64,000 nt of DNA from Thunnus maccoyii. Its lineage: Eukaryota; Chordata; Actinopteri; Scombriformes; Scombridae. The translations under genes and the position numbers were made by a program. The notes under the pieces are model-generated. The model saw only the letters and a list, made by a program, of their open reading frames with translations, did no database searches and had not been told where the DNA came from. The stretch is taken from the NCBI RefSeq assembly GCF_910596095.1, contig NC_056540.1:24248501-24312500 (forward strand), written 5' to 3'. Position 1 is the stretch's first letter, and each line of letters opens with the position of its first letter. Shown here in pieces: positions 47,590 to 60,939 of the stretch.

Positions 47590-48510
47590 AACATCAAGAT
47601 TTGAACGCAAGACCTTGTTGTTGAGAGGCAGCATGTTAATCATTGAGAGACTATCCCAAAAGGGTGTTTTTTGTAGTAAAAGGAAGTTTTGCACATGCAG
47701 TAAAACAATAAAAATTCCACCTTGCTACCACATGAACAGTGGTGGACACATTCATAATAACAAAACAGAACCAGTTGACATGATAATGCAGTCAAGTGCA
47801 ACACCACAGGCTCTGACAAACGTGGAGGTTTCTAACGCTCTACTTCCTTCACCTACTTGTATGTAGGTGTATTTGTATAGAGAATGAAACTAGATAGACT
47901 GATAATGTAAAGGGTCAAAACTGCAGCAACACTTGTCTGCATTTCTGTTTGTGGTTAAGTCTGACGGTCTGACAAAAAATTGTTCTTACTACTACAAGTG
48001 TTGAACGGCACATCAAAATGACTATACTGTACACAATGCTGTGTAATAAAATAAATAAATAAATAAAATAATCCAGCAGAGATTTGAACCCAAGACCTTG
48101 TTGTTGTGAGGCAGCATGTTAATCACTGACAGACAAAAGGTTGTTTTTTGTAATAAAAGGAAGTTTTTCACATGCAGTAAAACAGTAAAAATACCACCTT
48201 ACTACCCCATGAACAGTGGTGGACACATTCACAATAACAGAACCAGTTGACATGATAATGCAGTCAAGTGCAACACCACAGGCTCTGGTATCAAAAGAAT
48301 ACAACAGTGGAGGTTTCTGACACTCTACTTCCTTCACCTACTTATATGTAAGTGTAGGTGTATAGAGAATAACGTTAGATAAATTGTTAATGTAAAGGGT
48401 CAAAACTGCAGCAAAACTTGCCTGAAGATGCTTTCTGTTTGTGGTTAAGTCTGACAGTCTGACTACTACAAGTGTTGAACAACACATCAAAATTATCGTA
48501 CTGTACAGAT
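47590..48510. repeat. Local tandem duplication, unit about 480 bp
   Basis: 47590-48040 and 48070-48510 are diverged copies: gatttgaac..caagacc, gcatgttaatca, the caagtgcaacaccacaggct block and ctgtttgtggttaagtctga recur with an offset near 481 bp. A short (AAAT)n tract sits between them at about 48045-48066. Confidence 0.75.
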
Positions 48511-49974
48511 AAACCAGTGGTTCCCTGACACAGTGGTGTGTCCAGCAAGGTGGATACAGGAACAGTAACAACTGCAGTAAATACTTTCATGTACTTTGTG
48601 TCCTGCTTTGTACTTTCTGCTTTTTCTTTTTGTGCACAGTACTGCTTGCAACCACAACACAAACAGACACAGATAAACACGTATTCACAGTCAACACTGG
48701 CCAACAAATGATGCATGGAAAGTTAGGCGTTATTGTGGTTGGGCTTTCAATGTAAGGTGTTGTTTTCATTGGTAGTTGCTGTGAGAGAGGGAGTGCTCAT
48801 TCACTGGTCCCTCCCCAGTCGATTTCAACCATGATCTGAAAGTTAAGTTTGCCTGATTATTATTTGACCTCCTTGTTAAAGTCTCTTCATGTGTGTATGG
48901 TTGTACCTTTAAAAACAATTTGTATTTACAGACATTATTTGTCCTTAAAATGAGCATTTCAAACAATAATTTCAATTTGTTCAATAAAAATGAGACTGCC
49001 GAAACCTCTTGCAGCTTGTCTGTCCTGCTTTAACCTCACCACCTACAGTATATCCTGTTGCAGCTCACAGTCAGGTCTGTTCTGAGTAAACAGCCTCAGT
49101 TGTTGGTCAAAGGGCGGAGAAATGGCCCACCACAGCTTTTGTCATTCAGTGTAGCTGTAACATGTGGCTTTGCTCGCCTGTTCTCAAGACAGACGTGCAG
49201 AATGTATTTACAAAGTGCTATGAGACAAGAAAGATGGAGGAGTTTATTCCTTTGAGTAGCTGTCTCCTTACATTTTTATGCTGCATATTTTTAGTAAACA
49301 TTTTCTTTAACAAAGAAACATCAACTTACCTGTGAGTTCTCCACATCTCTTGACTTTCTGTGTAGGTTTGGCCACGTTTCCTCAGGCTTTCCCCTGCAAC
49401 TGCCCCTCAGACCAGCAGGCTACCACTGATGCTGTAGTTAATATTATTTCAAATGTCTTGTTTCCTCCTCTTAAACCTGATTTGAACATCCAAATTCTAC
49501 CGAATACAGGTTTGGAATTAAATTAGTAATGTCCTCATTAGGCTATTCATCTGCTTTAGTGGAGATTACACAAACTGCAGGTTCAAGATGACATTAGCTT
49601 AACTTAATGCAAACACTGAAGCACTCTGTGTGATGCACCAAAAACACTCAGCAGTATAGTAAACATCATGGGACAACGTAGGTCCTGGATGTGCTTGTAA
49701 CAATAAATTTGTAATAACAGTCATATCAATATCACTTATCAGGCAGCAGCTCACTAATGTTTTTCACCTTTCTGGTTTACTTCACTACCTGCGGAGATCT
49801 TGTGATTCCCGTTCCCACTGGAGCAGAGGGAAACCCTGAAAACCCTCTGCATGTAAATGGGAATATTAGTGGAATATTCATTCTCATTAGCCATGTTAAC
49901 AGCTTATTAGGAAAATTGCCAAAAACTGTGTACCCAAAATTATTGGGGTTTTGTCTTTACTCTGTGGACAGGAT

Positions 49975-51508
49975 CATAGGCGCCTGGTTATGTTTTAAAA
50001 TGGGGAAGCAAACTTGGAAAAATAACTAATTGTATGGGGGGGTCTAGGGGAGTTATTCTAAGTAGCACCATTAGCTGATGTAGTTGTAGTTATAGTTGGC
50101 TCTATAAATGGGCATGTAAACACAGTGGCTTAGAGCGAGCAACACAACACAAATCCAGCCAATCAGCATGCTCATGCACCGGACAGGGGGAAGTCATCAG
50201 AGCAGTTGTTTGTGTGAGGAAATGATAGTCTCCCGTCTTCAGCAATTCAATATAGAAAGCATTTTCTCATGGAACAAATATGCTTCCATTTTATTAAATG
50301 TATCGATCCACGCTGAATCCGAGACAGGCTCATGGAAACCCCCCGCGTTTTTTTACACTCTGAGTCTGTCTCTGTTGCGTTTAATGAAGTATAATCTGAG
50401 CAGGCAGCTGCTTAAATTACACAAATGTCATGCTATATATATGTTTTCAACTTATTAACTGTATCAATTTATCAATAAATACAAACTCTGTCAATTTCCT
50501 CCTGTGGAGTCGACATGCAAACTATTTTGGTTCAGTAAATTTCTGTTGTCAGTCAGCCTGGTGAATGCAATTTGTCCTCTCAGCTCCCTGGGAGCTGTAG
50601 CTGACAAACGGCTGCTTCTGTGGACAGAGACACTAAATGCAGGTTAAGTGAGAAGTGGGGAGGCCGCAGAGAGGTGGAGAGTGTGGATGGACTGTTGTGC
50701 TCACATGAGAATTTTTTTTCCCGCTTGAGATAAACTGTGAGAGGAGCAGAAGTGACTCTACAGTGGATGCATCGCCTTGTATTCCACCATATTTCTCTTT
50801 TGGTTGTTGCCATGGTAATGCGCGTCCATGAATTTTGAGGGTGGAGCTTCTGAAGGAGCACGAAGGGAGGGGTGTTTTTGTTTGGGTGTTTAGTTCAAAT
50901 GTCAACAGTCTTTTTCCAGAATGACTGACTATACATTTACCTCTTTTTCTCTAATCTTTTTTTAAAATGAGTCGGGAAGCCAACAGAAAAGTGTAACTTA
51001 ACTTTTAACATTATATAACTTATATAACGTCTTTGGCCATGAGGACCATGGAAGAGTTTACAGCTCTGATCAGTCTGATCTCATCGCACCTCTGACTCTG
51101 GAACACTGGCATGCTATGTAAAAGCACACATAGAGATGGCTTTAAGACGGCTTTTTGTGGATCAGTGTAAAAAAATCAAATGCAGCTCAAAGGCGGATCC
51201 TCTTTATGGCTACAATGCGGGTTCTCCATATAAAAGAGGCTTCTCTCTTCAGGTTGGACTGAACCAACTCAAAGGGTGGTCCAAAATTGTGTGTTTTTTT
51301 ATTACTTGTTTTTGTCAATTGCTGAAAATAGTAAAATGATCATCGATATAAGCTGCTTAAATATAATCACCGGATTGCGGGGACTGTGTGATGATACGTT
51401 TATTTTTAAAAAGACAAAAAGTGGGGTAGCAAAACCATAACTTTGCTCCCCCTAAATGAATAATGGGGATGCATTTTCTCCACTTGCTCCACTGTTGAGG
51501 TGCCTATG
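49975..51508. mobile_element. hAT-like non-autonomous DNA transposon
   Basis: Ends CATAGGCGCC (49975-49984) and GGTGCCTATG (51499-51508), inverted with one mismatch, bounded by 8-bp duplications GACAGGAT (49967-49974) and GACATGAT (51509-51516). The paralogous flank at 21718-21725 has a single GACAGGAT with no insert. An 8-bp duplication is typical of hAT elements. No transposase frame is recognisable in the 1.53 kb. Confidence 0.65.
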
Positions 51509-52309
51509 GACATGATGATATTGTTACATTCAGCCATCGGGCCCAGTTGTTGTGGGTCAGTAAATAGCTCCAATGTGTAAGCTAACTTCCCATTAAAAGC
51601 CCTGCACACCCATGGTACACCCACACAGGGTCAACCTGAGCAGATGCGTAATCAGCCAAAATAACTGAAAGCACCTGTGTGCGTGTGAATAATTTCAAGC
51701 AGTATTACAGTATTGTGTTTGCTATTTCTAGCTCCATTACAGGCACCCCTACACACTTGTGCCAACAGTTTCACACTATTCTACACTCTGTGGTGGTAAT
51801 GTGGCTAGAAACACAGCATTGCTACAGGAAGCGGAAGACTGTTAGCTAGGAAACATAGCTGTAAATAATGCAGGTTTGAAAGTATGAAGTAAATGTTTTT
51901 TGAAATGTTTTGTGAGCAAAGAGTTACAGTATGTCTCAAGGAAGCAAAAAATGTGTTCTGGTAAGAAACAAGGAAAATATAACTTTGTTCAAAAGAAAAT
52001 TACAGTCATCTTCGTGCCTGTGCTGTGTACGTGTGTTGGTAGGTGGCATTATCCAAACATAAAGGTAAAAACATTGCGTCATAGCTCCATCTTTAAATAC
52101 ACTCACACAGTTGTACACACAGTACACAAAACACAGAAACAGGAATTACAGACACAAAGAAATTGAACTTAATTATAGTTCAAGTGGTCAGAATGTAGAG
52201 AATGCTTTGAAAACAATACAAACACAACAATTATGTGCATGTACATCTTGTGTCAATGGAAAATAGATCACTGGTTTGTCTAAGGGGAAGTTCATGTTCT
52301 GCATTTCGG

Positions 52310-52314
52310 CCAAT
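52310..52314 (+). promoter_or_regulatory. CCAAT box of receptor 8
   Basis: GGCCAATCACTATG, 97-101 bp upstream of the ATG at 52411. Confidence 0.5.
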
Positions 52315-52410
52315 CACTATGTTTTCCACTACGTAAACCTTGATCACCTTGTAACCAAACGTTCCATCTGGTTAGAAGACATCAGTTGTGAAGACGAGTG
52401 CTGTACCACA

Positions 52411-55400
52411 ATGATCCGACATCTGGCGGCTTTGATTCTTCTTACTGCAGTGTGTAAGTACAATTCTCATTAGATGTGGGAAACCATTTAGTCTGAGCAG
52501 TCTATGATAGTAATGTGTATGAGACCTTGTAAATAAATTTGAAATGAAAAAAAATTTCATTGTTTTTGTGCTGTTGTCTAATAAGTCTTTTTTGTTTTTC
52601 TTCAGCTCTGATTCAAACTGCAGAGGTTCCTCAGCTGATCTCTTTGACTTTGGTTGAACCTGGTGACAATTTTACTTTTCGATGTCCATTTTCTGACAGC
52701 GACAAATTCTTTACCTGGTATAAGCAGACTCTTGGACATATGGGCCAAACAGTCGCTTCTGGACTCGCTGGCAAAATAACAGTCAGCGAACAATTTAGAG
52801 AGTCACGTTTCACAGTCGCAAAAGGGGATGCTCAGTATTCTCTCATCATCAGAAATGTAAGCAAAGAGGATGAAGCAACATATTTCTGTCAGAAAGGAAC
52901 GTCGTTTTCTCCAACTTTCGTCAATGGCACATTCTTGGCTGTGAACGGTAAAAATAATATGTGCCTTATTGCAACAATCTTTTACATTTTTAAGTCATTC
53001 ATATAATTTAGATTGTGAATTAATTTTGTTACTTTTTTAAATGTTGTTTTACTGAATCACACAGACAACAATCAGCAGAAATCAGTCTATGTGAAACAAA
53101 GTCCGGAGACAGCATTTGTCCAGCTGGGAGACGCACTGACTCTCCAATGTTCACTGCTCTCCAAGAACACAACAGAAAACACAGATCAGTGTCCAGGTGT
53201 ACACAGTGTGTACTGGGTCAGAGCTGGATCAGGAGGATTTCATCCAGGCATCGTTTACACTCACAGGAACAGGAGTGATGAACGTGTGGAAAGGAGATGT
53301 GTCTACAGTCTGTCCAAAACTATACAGAACTCCTCTGATACTGGGATTTACTACTGTGCTGTGGTCACATGTGGAGAAATCCTGTTTGGTGAAGGAACTA
53401 AAGTGGACACAAGTATGTATTTACAGTTGTATTTAAATCATAAATAGATTTTGCATAAATGTATTTAGCCTGGTTAAAATATATTAGATTTCAGCTTTTT
53501 CTTTTTAAAAATGTATTATTAGTTTGTTGCTTTCTCCAAAGTTTTAAGCCCCCATGTATGTGCACTGCACATACAAGTGCCTTTTGCACTTGTATGTGCA
53601 GAAGCACCAAGTGCAAAAAGGCTGGGTGAAGGTGAATAAAGATCAGTTGGTATGATGATTATTAAATACTCTCTCAGCCAGTCACATTCATGGTCTCAGC
53701 TCAGAAACAGCTGTGCCAATCAAAGTTAAGCATGATAATGACAGATGAACAAAGGGAAAGCTTTTCTTTAGGAAATGTCTGCACCAAACCATGAACACAC
53801 ATCACCACAAATCTGTAGTCAAAGACGGCTGGTATAGAATTTTTCATCAGTTAGTTAGGCTACTATAACAATGTTAAAATAAAAAAAATAGAAAAACTTA
53901 ATTTGGTGAAGCCGTTTATATGATTGCATTGGACTGACACTATTTCAGCCATAATTATCATTTATAAATCAAATTTTGTTTATTAGCATTTGTCAAATCC
54001 AAAAGAAGAGGATACTTTTGACTAAATATTATACATGCTCTATGTGTAGAAAGTAAAAGTAAAAAGAGTAAAATACTTAACATCATTCCAACACTAAGTT
54101 AACAGTTATTTAGATTGTTGACAAAATGTAATTAATGCCAGCAAATGATGACTCCTGACAGTCCATTAATAAATAATGTTTAATGTCTCTTTGGAGATTA
54201 TTTGGTTCCAGGATCAGAGTTGGATCCAGTTGTCATTCTACTTGGAGCGCTGTTGGCCTGCTGTGTGACTGTGATTGCCGTCGTCATTTTCTACATTAAT
54301 GGGAGGAGAGTTTTTGAACATTGCAATGGTAGGTTCACCATATCTTACTTTTTGTTTCAGTTGAATCAAATAAAATCAAATCAACTTTATTTATATAGCA
54401 CTTAACACACAACACAGTTGATCCAAAGTGCTTCCTAGTACACAGAGAGGAAGACAAAACAAAACAAAATTAATGCTGCAAGCAGTGTTGGTCAGGACCT
54501 CGCACTCTGGCCTGTTGGGATCAGATCATTTTGCTTTTTAAAAATGAGAGATATTTCTTACAAGTGTGGTGTGCTTTTATTTTGAAAGTTTGATTGACAG
54601 GATGAGAATTTTCTGCAGGGTGAGACATGTCTGTCTTGCTCACCCCTGTGTCATCAAAATTATGCAAGTTTTGGGCCCATTCACTTGAATTTCAATTAGT
54701 AAATTAAAAACTTGCTCTTGATGAGTTTGTGTGTAAAACAAATTATTTTCCTAATTTTCATCAAGTCTATTTTTAGAAAAGGAGACTTTCAACCCACATG
54801 ACCTGGTCAAAGTTTGATTGAAATGTGTACTCTCAGGTGTGTAGAGACAATAAGTAACTGCAGCTGGACAGAAAAATACTCATATATTTGAATGGAGAGT
54901 GTGAGCGAACCCACACCTTTTTGAACGTTTACTGCCTCCACATAGTTTTAGATACAAACTCATCTTTCTTCAAAACTTTAAATGAGTCACAAGACTTTGA
55001 CCTACAAATCTTGAATTTACATGTTTTTTCTATCTTTTATTGTTTTTGAGATATTAGAGTGAGTTTTAAAGTCTTCTCTTGCTCCTTCTGTGATTTTATG
55101 AGTGTGTATTGCGGAGTGTTTCACAGCACTGAGGGAGAGACATCACCAGGAGCAGTTGGAGAGGAGGATTTTAAAGTACACTTTTTGTGAAATCTCCTCA
55201 TAAATCCCATGACTTTGTCCAAATCTTACATTAAAAATCATATTTTTAGAGGAAATTTCATTGCGAATCAATTGATACAGGTTTTGAAAGTGGTCAGACT
55301 TATAGTTTAGACATCAGAAGCCTCTATTTGACGTAAAGTTCATGCCGATAGATTGCCTCCCCATTGTTTTACATTGTAATGTGTGATGTGGCACTGCAAC

Positions 55401-55863
55401 TTTCAGGGCTTATAAAATCCAAACCGTTCGAGTTATTGCAAAGTTTTTAACAACTTTTTTTCAGCATAGTGTCATAAGTCACCTATTAAAGTTTGAAGCC
55501 GATACCATTAATGCCTGCGGAGGAGATAGCGTTTGTTCAGGGGCCAAAATTGGGGCAAAGTCTTATTTTGAAAGGCTAATTGCGGACTTCCTGTTGGATT
55601 TAGGTCAGGGGTGTCAGGTGTATGATTTGTAGGTCTTGATGAGACGAATAATTGAGTTTTGGTTTGATCCCTCTACGACATTCCTACGGGCCATGGCGGC
55701 TATTTTAGTTGCATAGGTGGAGCTAGAGAGCACATTTTGGCACTTAAGGGGTTAATTTTTTCATTTTATCAAATTTTTCACCAGACCCGATGTGCGTGCC
55801 AATGTGGTGTGTTTTTGAGCATGTTTAGGGGGTCAAATATAGGTGTGATGTCCCATAATAATA

Positions 55864-55899
<36 letters not shown>

Positions 55900-58800
55900 A
55901 ACACATGAAAAACAATAGGGTCCTTGCCCTTACCTCGCTCTGTTTTACAGTAGTCCTCTGCCTTTTGGGCTCGGTCCCTAATAACAGAGAAAAGAGAGAA
56001 AGAAGAGACTTACAGAGACTTCAGGAAGAATATCTGACTTGGATTAAGTTAGTCACAGTTAAAGGCGAATGAATATAAGTATGATTTAACATGACACTTA
56101 GTGGGGGAGAATCAGATGGTGGGAGGAAGAGAATTCCATAATTTTGGAGTAATAGACTAAGCCCTGTCCCCATAACACTTTGCCCTGGATCTTTGGACAG
56201 ACAGAAGTCTTTGGTCAGATGATTTCATTCTCTGACAGTGTGCTATGGGTATAGGAGTTCTGTAAGAGAGGGCAAATACATTTAACACCTTGTAAACAAA
56301 CAACAGAATTTTAAAATCAATTCTTTAGCTAACAACCTGATTAATTTGTCAAAATTCAATCCTAAATCAAAAATGACTGAAATTTTTTGCATTTGATTTA
56401 ACAGATGAAACCAATGGGCCAAGAGGAGGAGAAATAATGTTGGTTGAATTCTGTGGTCCAAATAAAATGACCTCAGTTTTATTCTCATTGAGGTGGAGAA
56501 AGTTTGCAGCCATCAAGGATTTGATGTCTTGAAGTCAGTTATTGAGGTCGTTTAGTTTGTTGTAGTTATTGGGCTCTAGGTGGAGGTAGATCTGTGTGTC
56601 ATCCACATAACAGTGAAAAGAAATGTGCTTTTGAATAATATGACCTAGTGGAAGCAAATAGATGGAGAACAGGATTGAACCAAGAATGGAGACTTGAGGG
56701 ACACCACAGGACAAGGGGGCAGAGGAAGAAGATAAGTTGCTAATAGAGACACTGAAGGATCTGTTGGGCAAATATGAAGAAAACCAGTTTAATGCGGGGC
56801 CATAGATCCCCGCCCACTGGCTTAACCTGTGAATGAGAATGGAATGACCTGCAGTGTCAAAGGCTGCAGTTAGGTCTAAGAGCAAAAGGACAGAGCAGTT
56901 ACTTGAGTCACCAGCAAGAAGGAGGTCATTGGTTATTCTCAGTAGTGCAGATTCTGTACTGTGCAGGGGTGTGAAGCCAAATTGGAATCTTTCAAAGATG
57001 CTGTTTTTGAGCCAAGTGGGACAACAGTTGATTAAAAACTACAGTGTCAAGGATTTTAGAAAGATAGGGGAGTTTGTAGATTGTCCTGTAATTATTGAGG
57101 ACTGTAGGGTCTAGATTCTATTTTGTTAAAAGTGGCTTGACACTGGCTGGTTTCCAGGAATCTATTGATAATTGAAAGAATGCTGGGGCCAATGGTGCCA
57201 ATAACGTCTTTGAAGAGTTTAGTTGGAATAATGTTAAGAGAGCAGGTGGAGGTTTTCATAGAAGAGATGATATGATGAAGTTCTGGTAGAGTGATGGAGT
57301 TAAGGGAATTTAGAACTGCGGTGTTCTCAGAGGAGATGGACAGGCTATTTACAAATGGAATGATACTAGCTCTGATGCTAAGTACTTTGTCTTTAAAGAA
57401 CTGTAGGAATCCTCACATTTAGAGACAGATGCCTCTAAATATGAGGTGGGAGTGGAGGAGGTGACAGACTTTAATACACTAAAAAGTACCCTGAGATTAT
57501 GTTTTTGTCAATGAGATTAGAAAAATGTTGAGCCCTAGCATTTTTGACAGCCAGCTGGTATTTCTCCAACAGATCCTTCAGAGTTTGAAATGAGATCTGC
57601 ATTTTATCCCGCTTCCACCTTCGCTCTTCCTTTCTGCATGCTCTCCTTATTTCTCCAATATTATTGTTATTGAGCCATGGTAAGGTCGGAGGCTTTCGTG
57701 TTTTAGTTCTGACTGGTGCAACAGAGTCAGTGGTGGCCGAAACAGTACTGTTAAAAAGTGAGACAAATTCTTCTGTGCTCACATGAGATGCTGCAGTCTC
57801 AATACTGGTGGTGATGGGAGCCCCTCTATAGGCTTCTGCAAACCTAGTGGCAGTGGAAGAATTTAACGAGCAAAGAAATGCAGGGCGGACATGAGAAGCA
57901 TGTAGCAAACTGAGATAAAAAAATGATGGCCCTGTCATCAGAATGGTTAAAATCTTCTATCACAGGGTTGAAGATAGAGAGACCTGAGGAGAGAACTTAG
58001 TCTAGGATGTGTCCTTTAACAGATTACTGGGGACCAAAGGATTCAAAGAAATTCATAAGATCATGGGTCATGGCCTCAGAGGGACAGCAAATGTGAATGT
58101 TGAAATATCCAAGAACGAGAATATTGTCATATTTCGGAGCAATGTGGGAGAGGATATCAGAGAATTCACTGATAAAGTCCATATTGGGCTTAGGGGTCTG
58201 TAGAGTAGTAGGCAGAAGACTGGTGCGGCGCCATCTATCACAAAAGCCAGAGGTTCAAAAGGTGAAACAGGCCCTATGGAGATAATGGAGCACTTGAGGG
58301 CATTTTCGTGAATTACGGCAACCCCACCACCTCGTGTGACCTGGATTGATGAAAATGAGAGTAGCCTGGAGGAGTGGCTTCAATGAGAGGGGAGGGGTCA
58401 TCAGGGGTAAGCCATGTGTCAGTGATGAAAAAACAGTTTTGGGACATAATGACATCTTGACAGATAAATGATTTGTTAGACTCGATCTCACATTCAGCAG
58501 ACCAAATTTGGAGGGAGGGAGGGAGGGAGTGTGTGGCAAGGATGGAATTATAGTGTGTGTAATAGTAATAAGATTGTCATAATTTACTGAACGGGATATG
58601 GTGTCTGAGTGTTAGGCAGATTGGGATGTGATTAACAGGTAGTTCAGCTGAATGTGAGTTTGACGGTCCATGCCCCATGAGTGGTAGGTGTCGATTTGGC
58701 CAGTTGAAATTTCACTCATAACAGGGACCCTGCCAGTAGATTTACGGTGGCAGTGAACATTATTTTGATTACTTTGGCCGTGAGCATTATCTTGATCGTG

Positions 58801-60939
58801 TGCGTGGATTACCTCATGGCGGCATGGACTGTCTCAGACCGTCTGACAGGCATTCTGAAGGTTAACCAATGCATAGTCAATTTTTCCAGAGAGCAATCTT
58901 GCCCCGTGTAGGTTGGATGGAGTCCGTTGGGTCTGTACAGTTGGCTGTGGTTCCAGAGCAGCTCAAAATTATCAATCATGTCCACGTTCATTTGTGCTGC
59001 ACTGGATTCTCATTTCAGCTAGGTGTGCAGTGACAGCAAACGGGAAAACCAGCCATAGCCCTGCCCAAGGGACGGGCTCGGACCAGATATGAGGATGCGT
59101 TTCCCAGTGTCTTGAAGGGCAGAGATGAGCAGTTGGAAGTCAGCATGGAGGATTTCTGACTGTTGTTGGCTGACGTCATTTGATCCCACATGAATAACCA
59201 GGTTGGAGCAGTCTGGATGACATTCAAGGACAAAAGGCAGTTTATCACAAATGTCTCAAACGCGGGCTCCAGGAAAGCAGAACATGTGGGCACCTTTGGC
59301 TCTGATGTTCCTTACCATGGAGCTTCCGATAATCAGTGTTGAGGGGCGAGGCAGAGAAGGGGTTTGTGGCTGTGGTGGTGGCAGATCAGACTGGGGATGT
59401 ACCTTGGTGCTCCAATTATTTTGCCTAGGGAATTCCCAGGCCTAGGCTATCTTTCTCTTACACCTAATCCGAGAGTCTATGGATGTCCTACTTGAGGTTA
59501 GTTATGTTTCTGTTCGCCTTCTGAAGCAGCTGGCAGTCTTCACAGGGCATTGTAGCTCCAGATACAATCAGACTGTTGTGAGGGAGAGGGATGTTAGCCT
59601 CACAAGTGGCAGACCACGACCGAGTCAAAATCCCCCTCAATTCAAAAATGTGTTTCTTTTTCTTATTTCACTTGGATGTTAGACCTTCACTGTGCAGAAT
59701 GATGTATATTTGGAGTTTGACATTCAAACACTGGTTTCACATTAATCTGCTGAAGTGGGAGAGTTTCTCTGTGCTCACTTAAAATTTGAGTTTAAAGGAC
59801 ATGGCTGGCCATTTTCTATATTTGTCTCATTGTCAACAAATCCCATGTGCAGAGACCAAACCAACAGTGAATTAATCCCACTTACAAGTATTGTCTGTAG
59901 TTTCCAATGAGCAAAGCACTTCACCAGTGACTGTTCAGTGCTCAGGGGCCAGCAAGGGACTGAAGCTGGGCACATCACAAGTGTGTAACTTTAAAACCAA
60001 GACCTTATCAATGTGATCATAGTCTTGTTTAGTTCATTTCTGTCTTTTAATGAGACACAAACACACTGATATGACATCAGGAAACATATTCCCACTGTGA
60101 ACACACTCAAGGTTTTGCTTTTATTAACAGGAGCAGCAAGAGCTTCTCATGATCTTGGACATGAAAAATCAACTGTGGAACAATCAAACAACCTGGTAAT
60201 TATGCTTCTGGTAAATATGTGGTGTATTTCCCTGCTTTCACTGGCTAGGTGTAGAGATCTTGATGTCGGAGTGGATATGTATATTTTGCCTACTCTTTCC
60301 CTTTTCCTTAAGTAAAGCAAGGTGAGTTCACTGTTAAGTAACATAACGTTTGTTCCTATGAGATAAACATGGATAAAGTCAAGAGTTATAAATACAAAAT
60401 AGATCACTGAGGAATATCATAGAAATATTTTAAAATAAGTGTGTTAATCTGTCTAAGACAATATAAATAATCAGATATGTCACTATGGAAATATTATAGG
60501 AACATTACAAAGTGCAAGAAATAATAAAATAAATGAACAAGTGCACCGAATGATGAAGTCAGTACTTGTTGATGTTTTTTCCACCTGCATACTGCTCACA
60601 TTTTCAATGCAGTTTTGTTCAATAATATAAGACATCTGTGGAATGAATGATCAATAACACATTTTACATTTAGGCTAATGGCACTGATTAAATAAGCCAC
60701 CTAAGAAAGTAACTTTATTGTTTAGTTAATTATGTTCCAGTCAAATCTCTAAATTATTTAATAACACACAAATATTATATTTCTTGCAGGATGGTGAAGC
60801 AAAGGCAGTGAACTATGCAGCGCTGGATTTCTCCACAATGAAAGTGAGAAGAGGGAATGAAATGAGGAGAGAGAACACAAAGTGTGTTTACTCTGATGTT
60901 AGATCAGATTACCACACCCAGCAACACCCCTCTCTATAG
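52411..60939 (+). CDS. NITR-like receptor 8, inhibitory, with TE-filled intron 4
   Basis: Six exons: 52411-52453 ([14 protein letters not shown]), 52606-52947 V, 53065-53412 I, 54212-54328 TM, 60131-60195 and 60790-60939 tail; phases 1,1,1,1,0; 354 aa. V (15-128): [31 protein letters not shown] (129-244): five cysteines, [17 protein letters not shown], one codon shorter than the 22413 paralogue (YWVRAGSGG). [25 protein letters not shown]. Tail: ITIM VNYAAL and CVYSDV. Intron 4 is 5.8 kb against 0.9 kb in the paralogue because of retroelement insertions, mainly an antisense L2-like LINE. Exon joining across this intron is by homology; splicing efficiency is unknown. A gene finder could wrongly split it into two models. 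Convergent with 61685-63526. Confidence 0.82.
53565..53601. repeat. Perfect 16-bp inverted repeat in intron 3 of receptor 8
   Basis: CTGCACATACAAGTGC and its exact reverse complement flank a 5-base loop (CTTTT). Not seen in intron 3 of the paralogous receptor 4. Confidence 0.9.
54366..56049. repeat. Probable dispersed repeats in intron 4 of receptor 8
   Basis: Sequence paralogous to intron 4 of receptor 4 stops at about 54366 and resumes at about 59627. The first 75 bp contain aactttatttatatagcac, a common teleost repeat tail. The remaining 1.6 kb has no coding content I recognise and ends in a (GAAA)n tract at 55863-55901, just before the LINE. Confidence 0.5.
55863..55901. repeat. (GAAA)n microsatellite
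   Basis: About ten tetranucleotide units at the boundary with the LINE 3' side; possibly the tail of an older insertion. Confidence 0.9.
56050..59625 (-). mobile_element. Degenerate L2-like LINE in intron 4 of receptor 8
   Basis: Reading the minus strand from 59550: an ORF1 with a cysteine-rich start ([16 protein letters not shown]) and an SGNH-esterase-like region ([30 protein letters not shown]). Then endonuclease pieces (58539-58255), the linker ([20 protein letters not shown]) and reverse transcriptase 56885-56535 with [12 protein letters not shown], the YVDD catalytic motif. The C-terminal part (56530-56100) is collapsed by deletion. It is antisense to the host gene. Multiple frameshifts and stops: inactive. 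Confidence 0.78.

Larger units (their letters stand above)
46925..52400. repeat. 5' flank of receptor 8, paralogous to 18929-22400
   Basis: Longer than its counterpart because of a local tandem duplication (47590-48510) and a 1.5-kb hAT-like insertion (49975-51508). No coding gene recognised. Confidence 0.7.

Noticed and set aside
49757-50029. 90-residue frame at 49.76-50.03 kb as a gene
   Set aside because: It crosses the hAT-like boundary at 49975 and has no intact counterpart in the paralogous flank near 21.7 kb.
56854-57114. Plus-strand frames at 56.8-59.7 kb as host genes
   Set aside because: They run antisense through the LINE and show no protein similarity I recognise.
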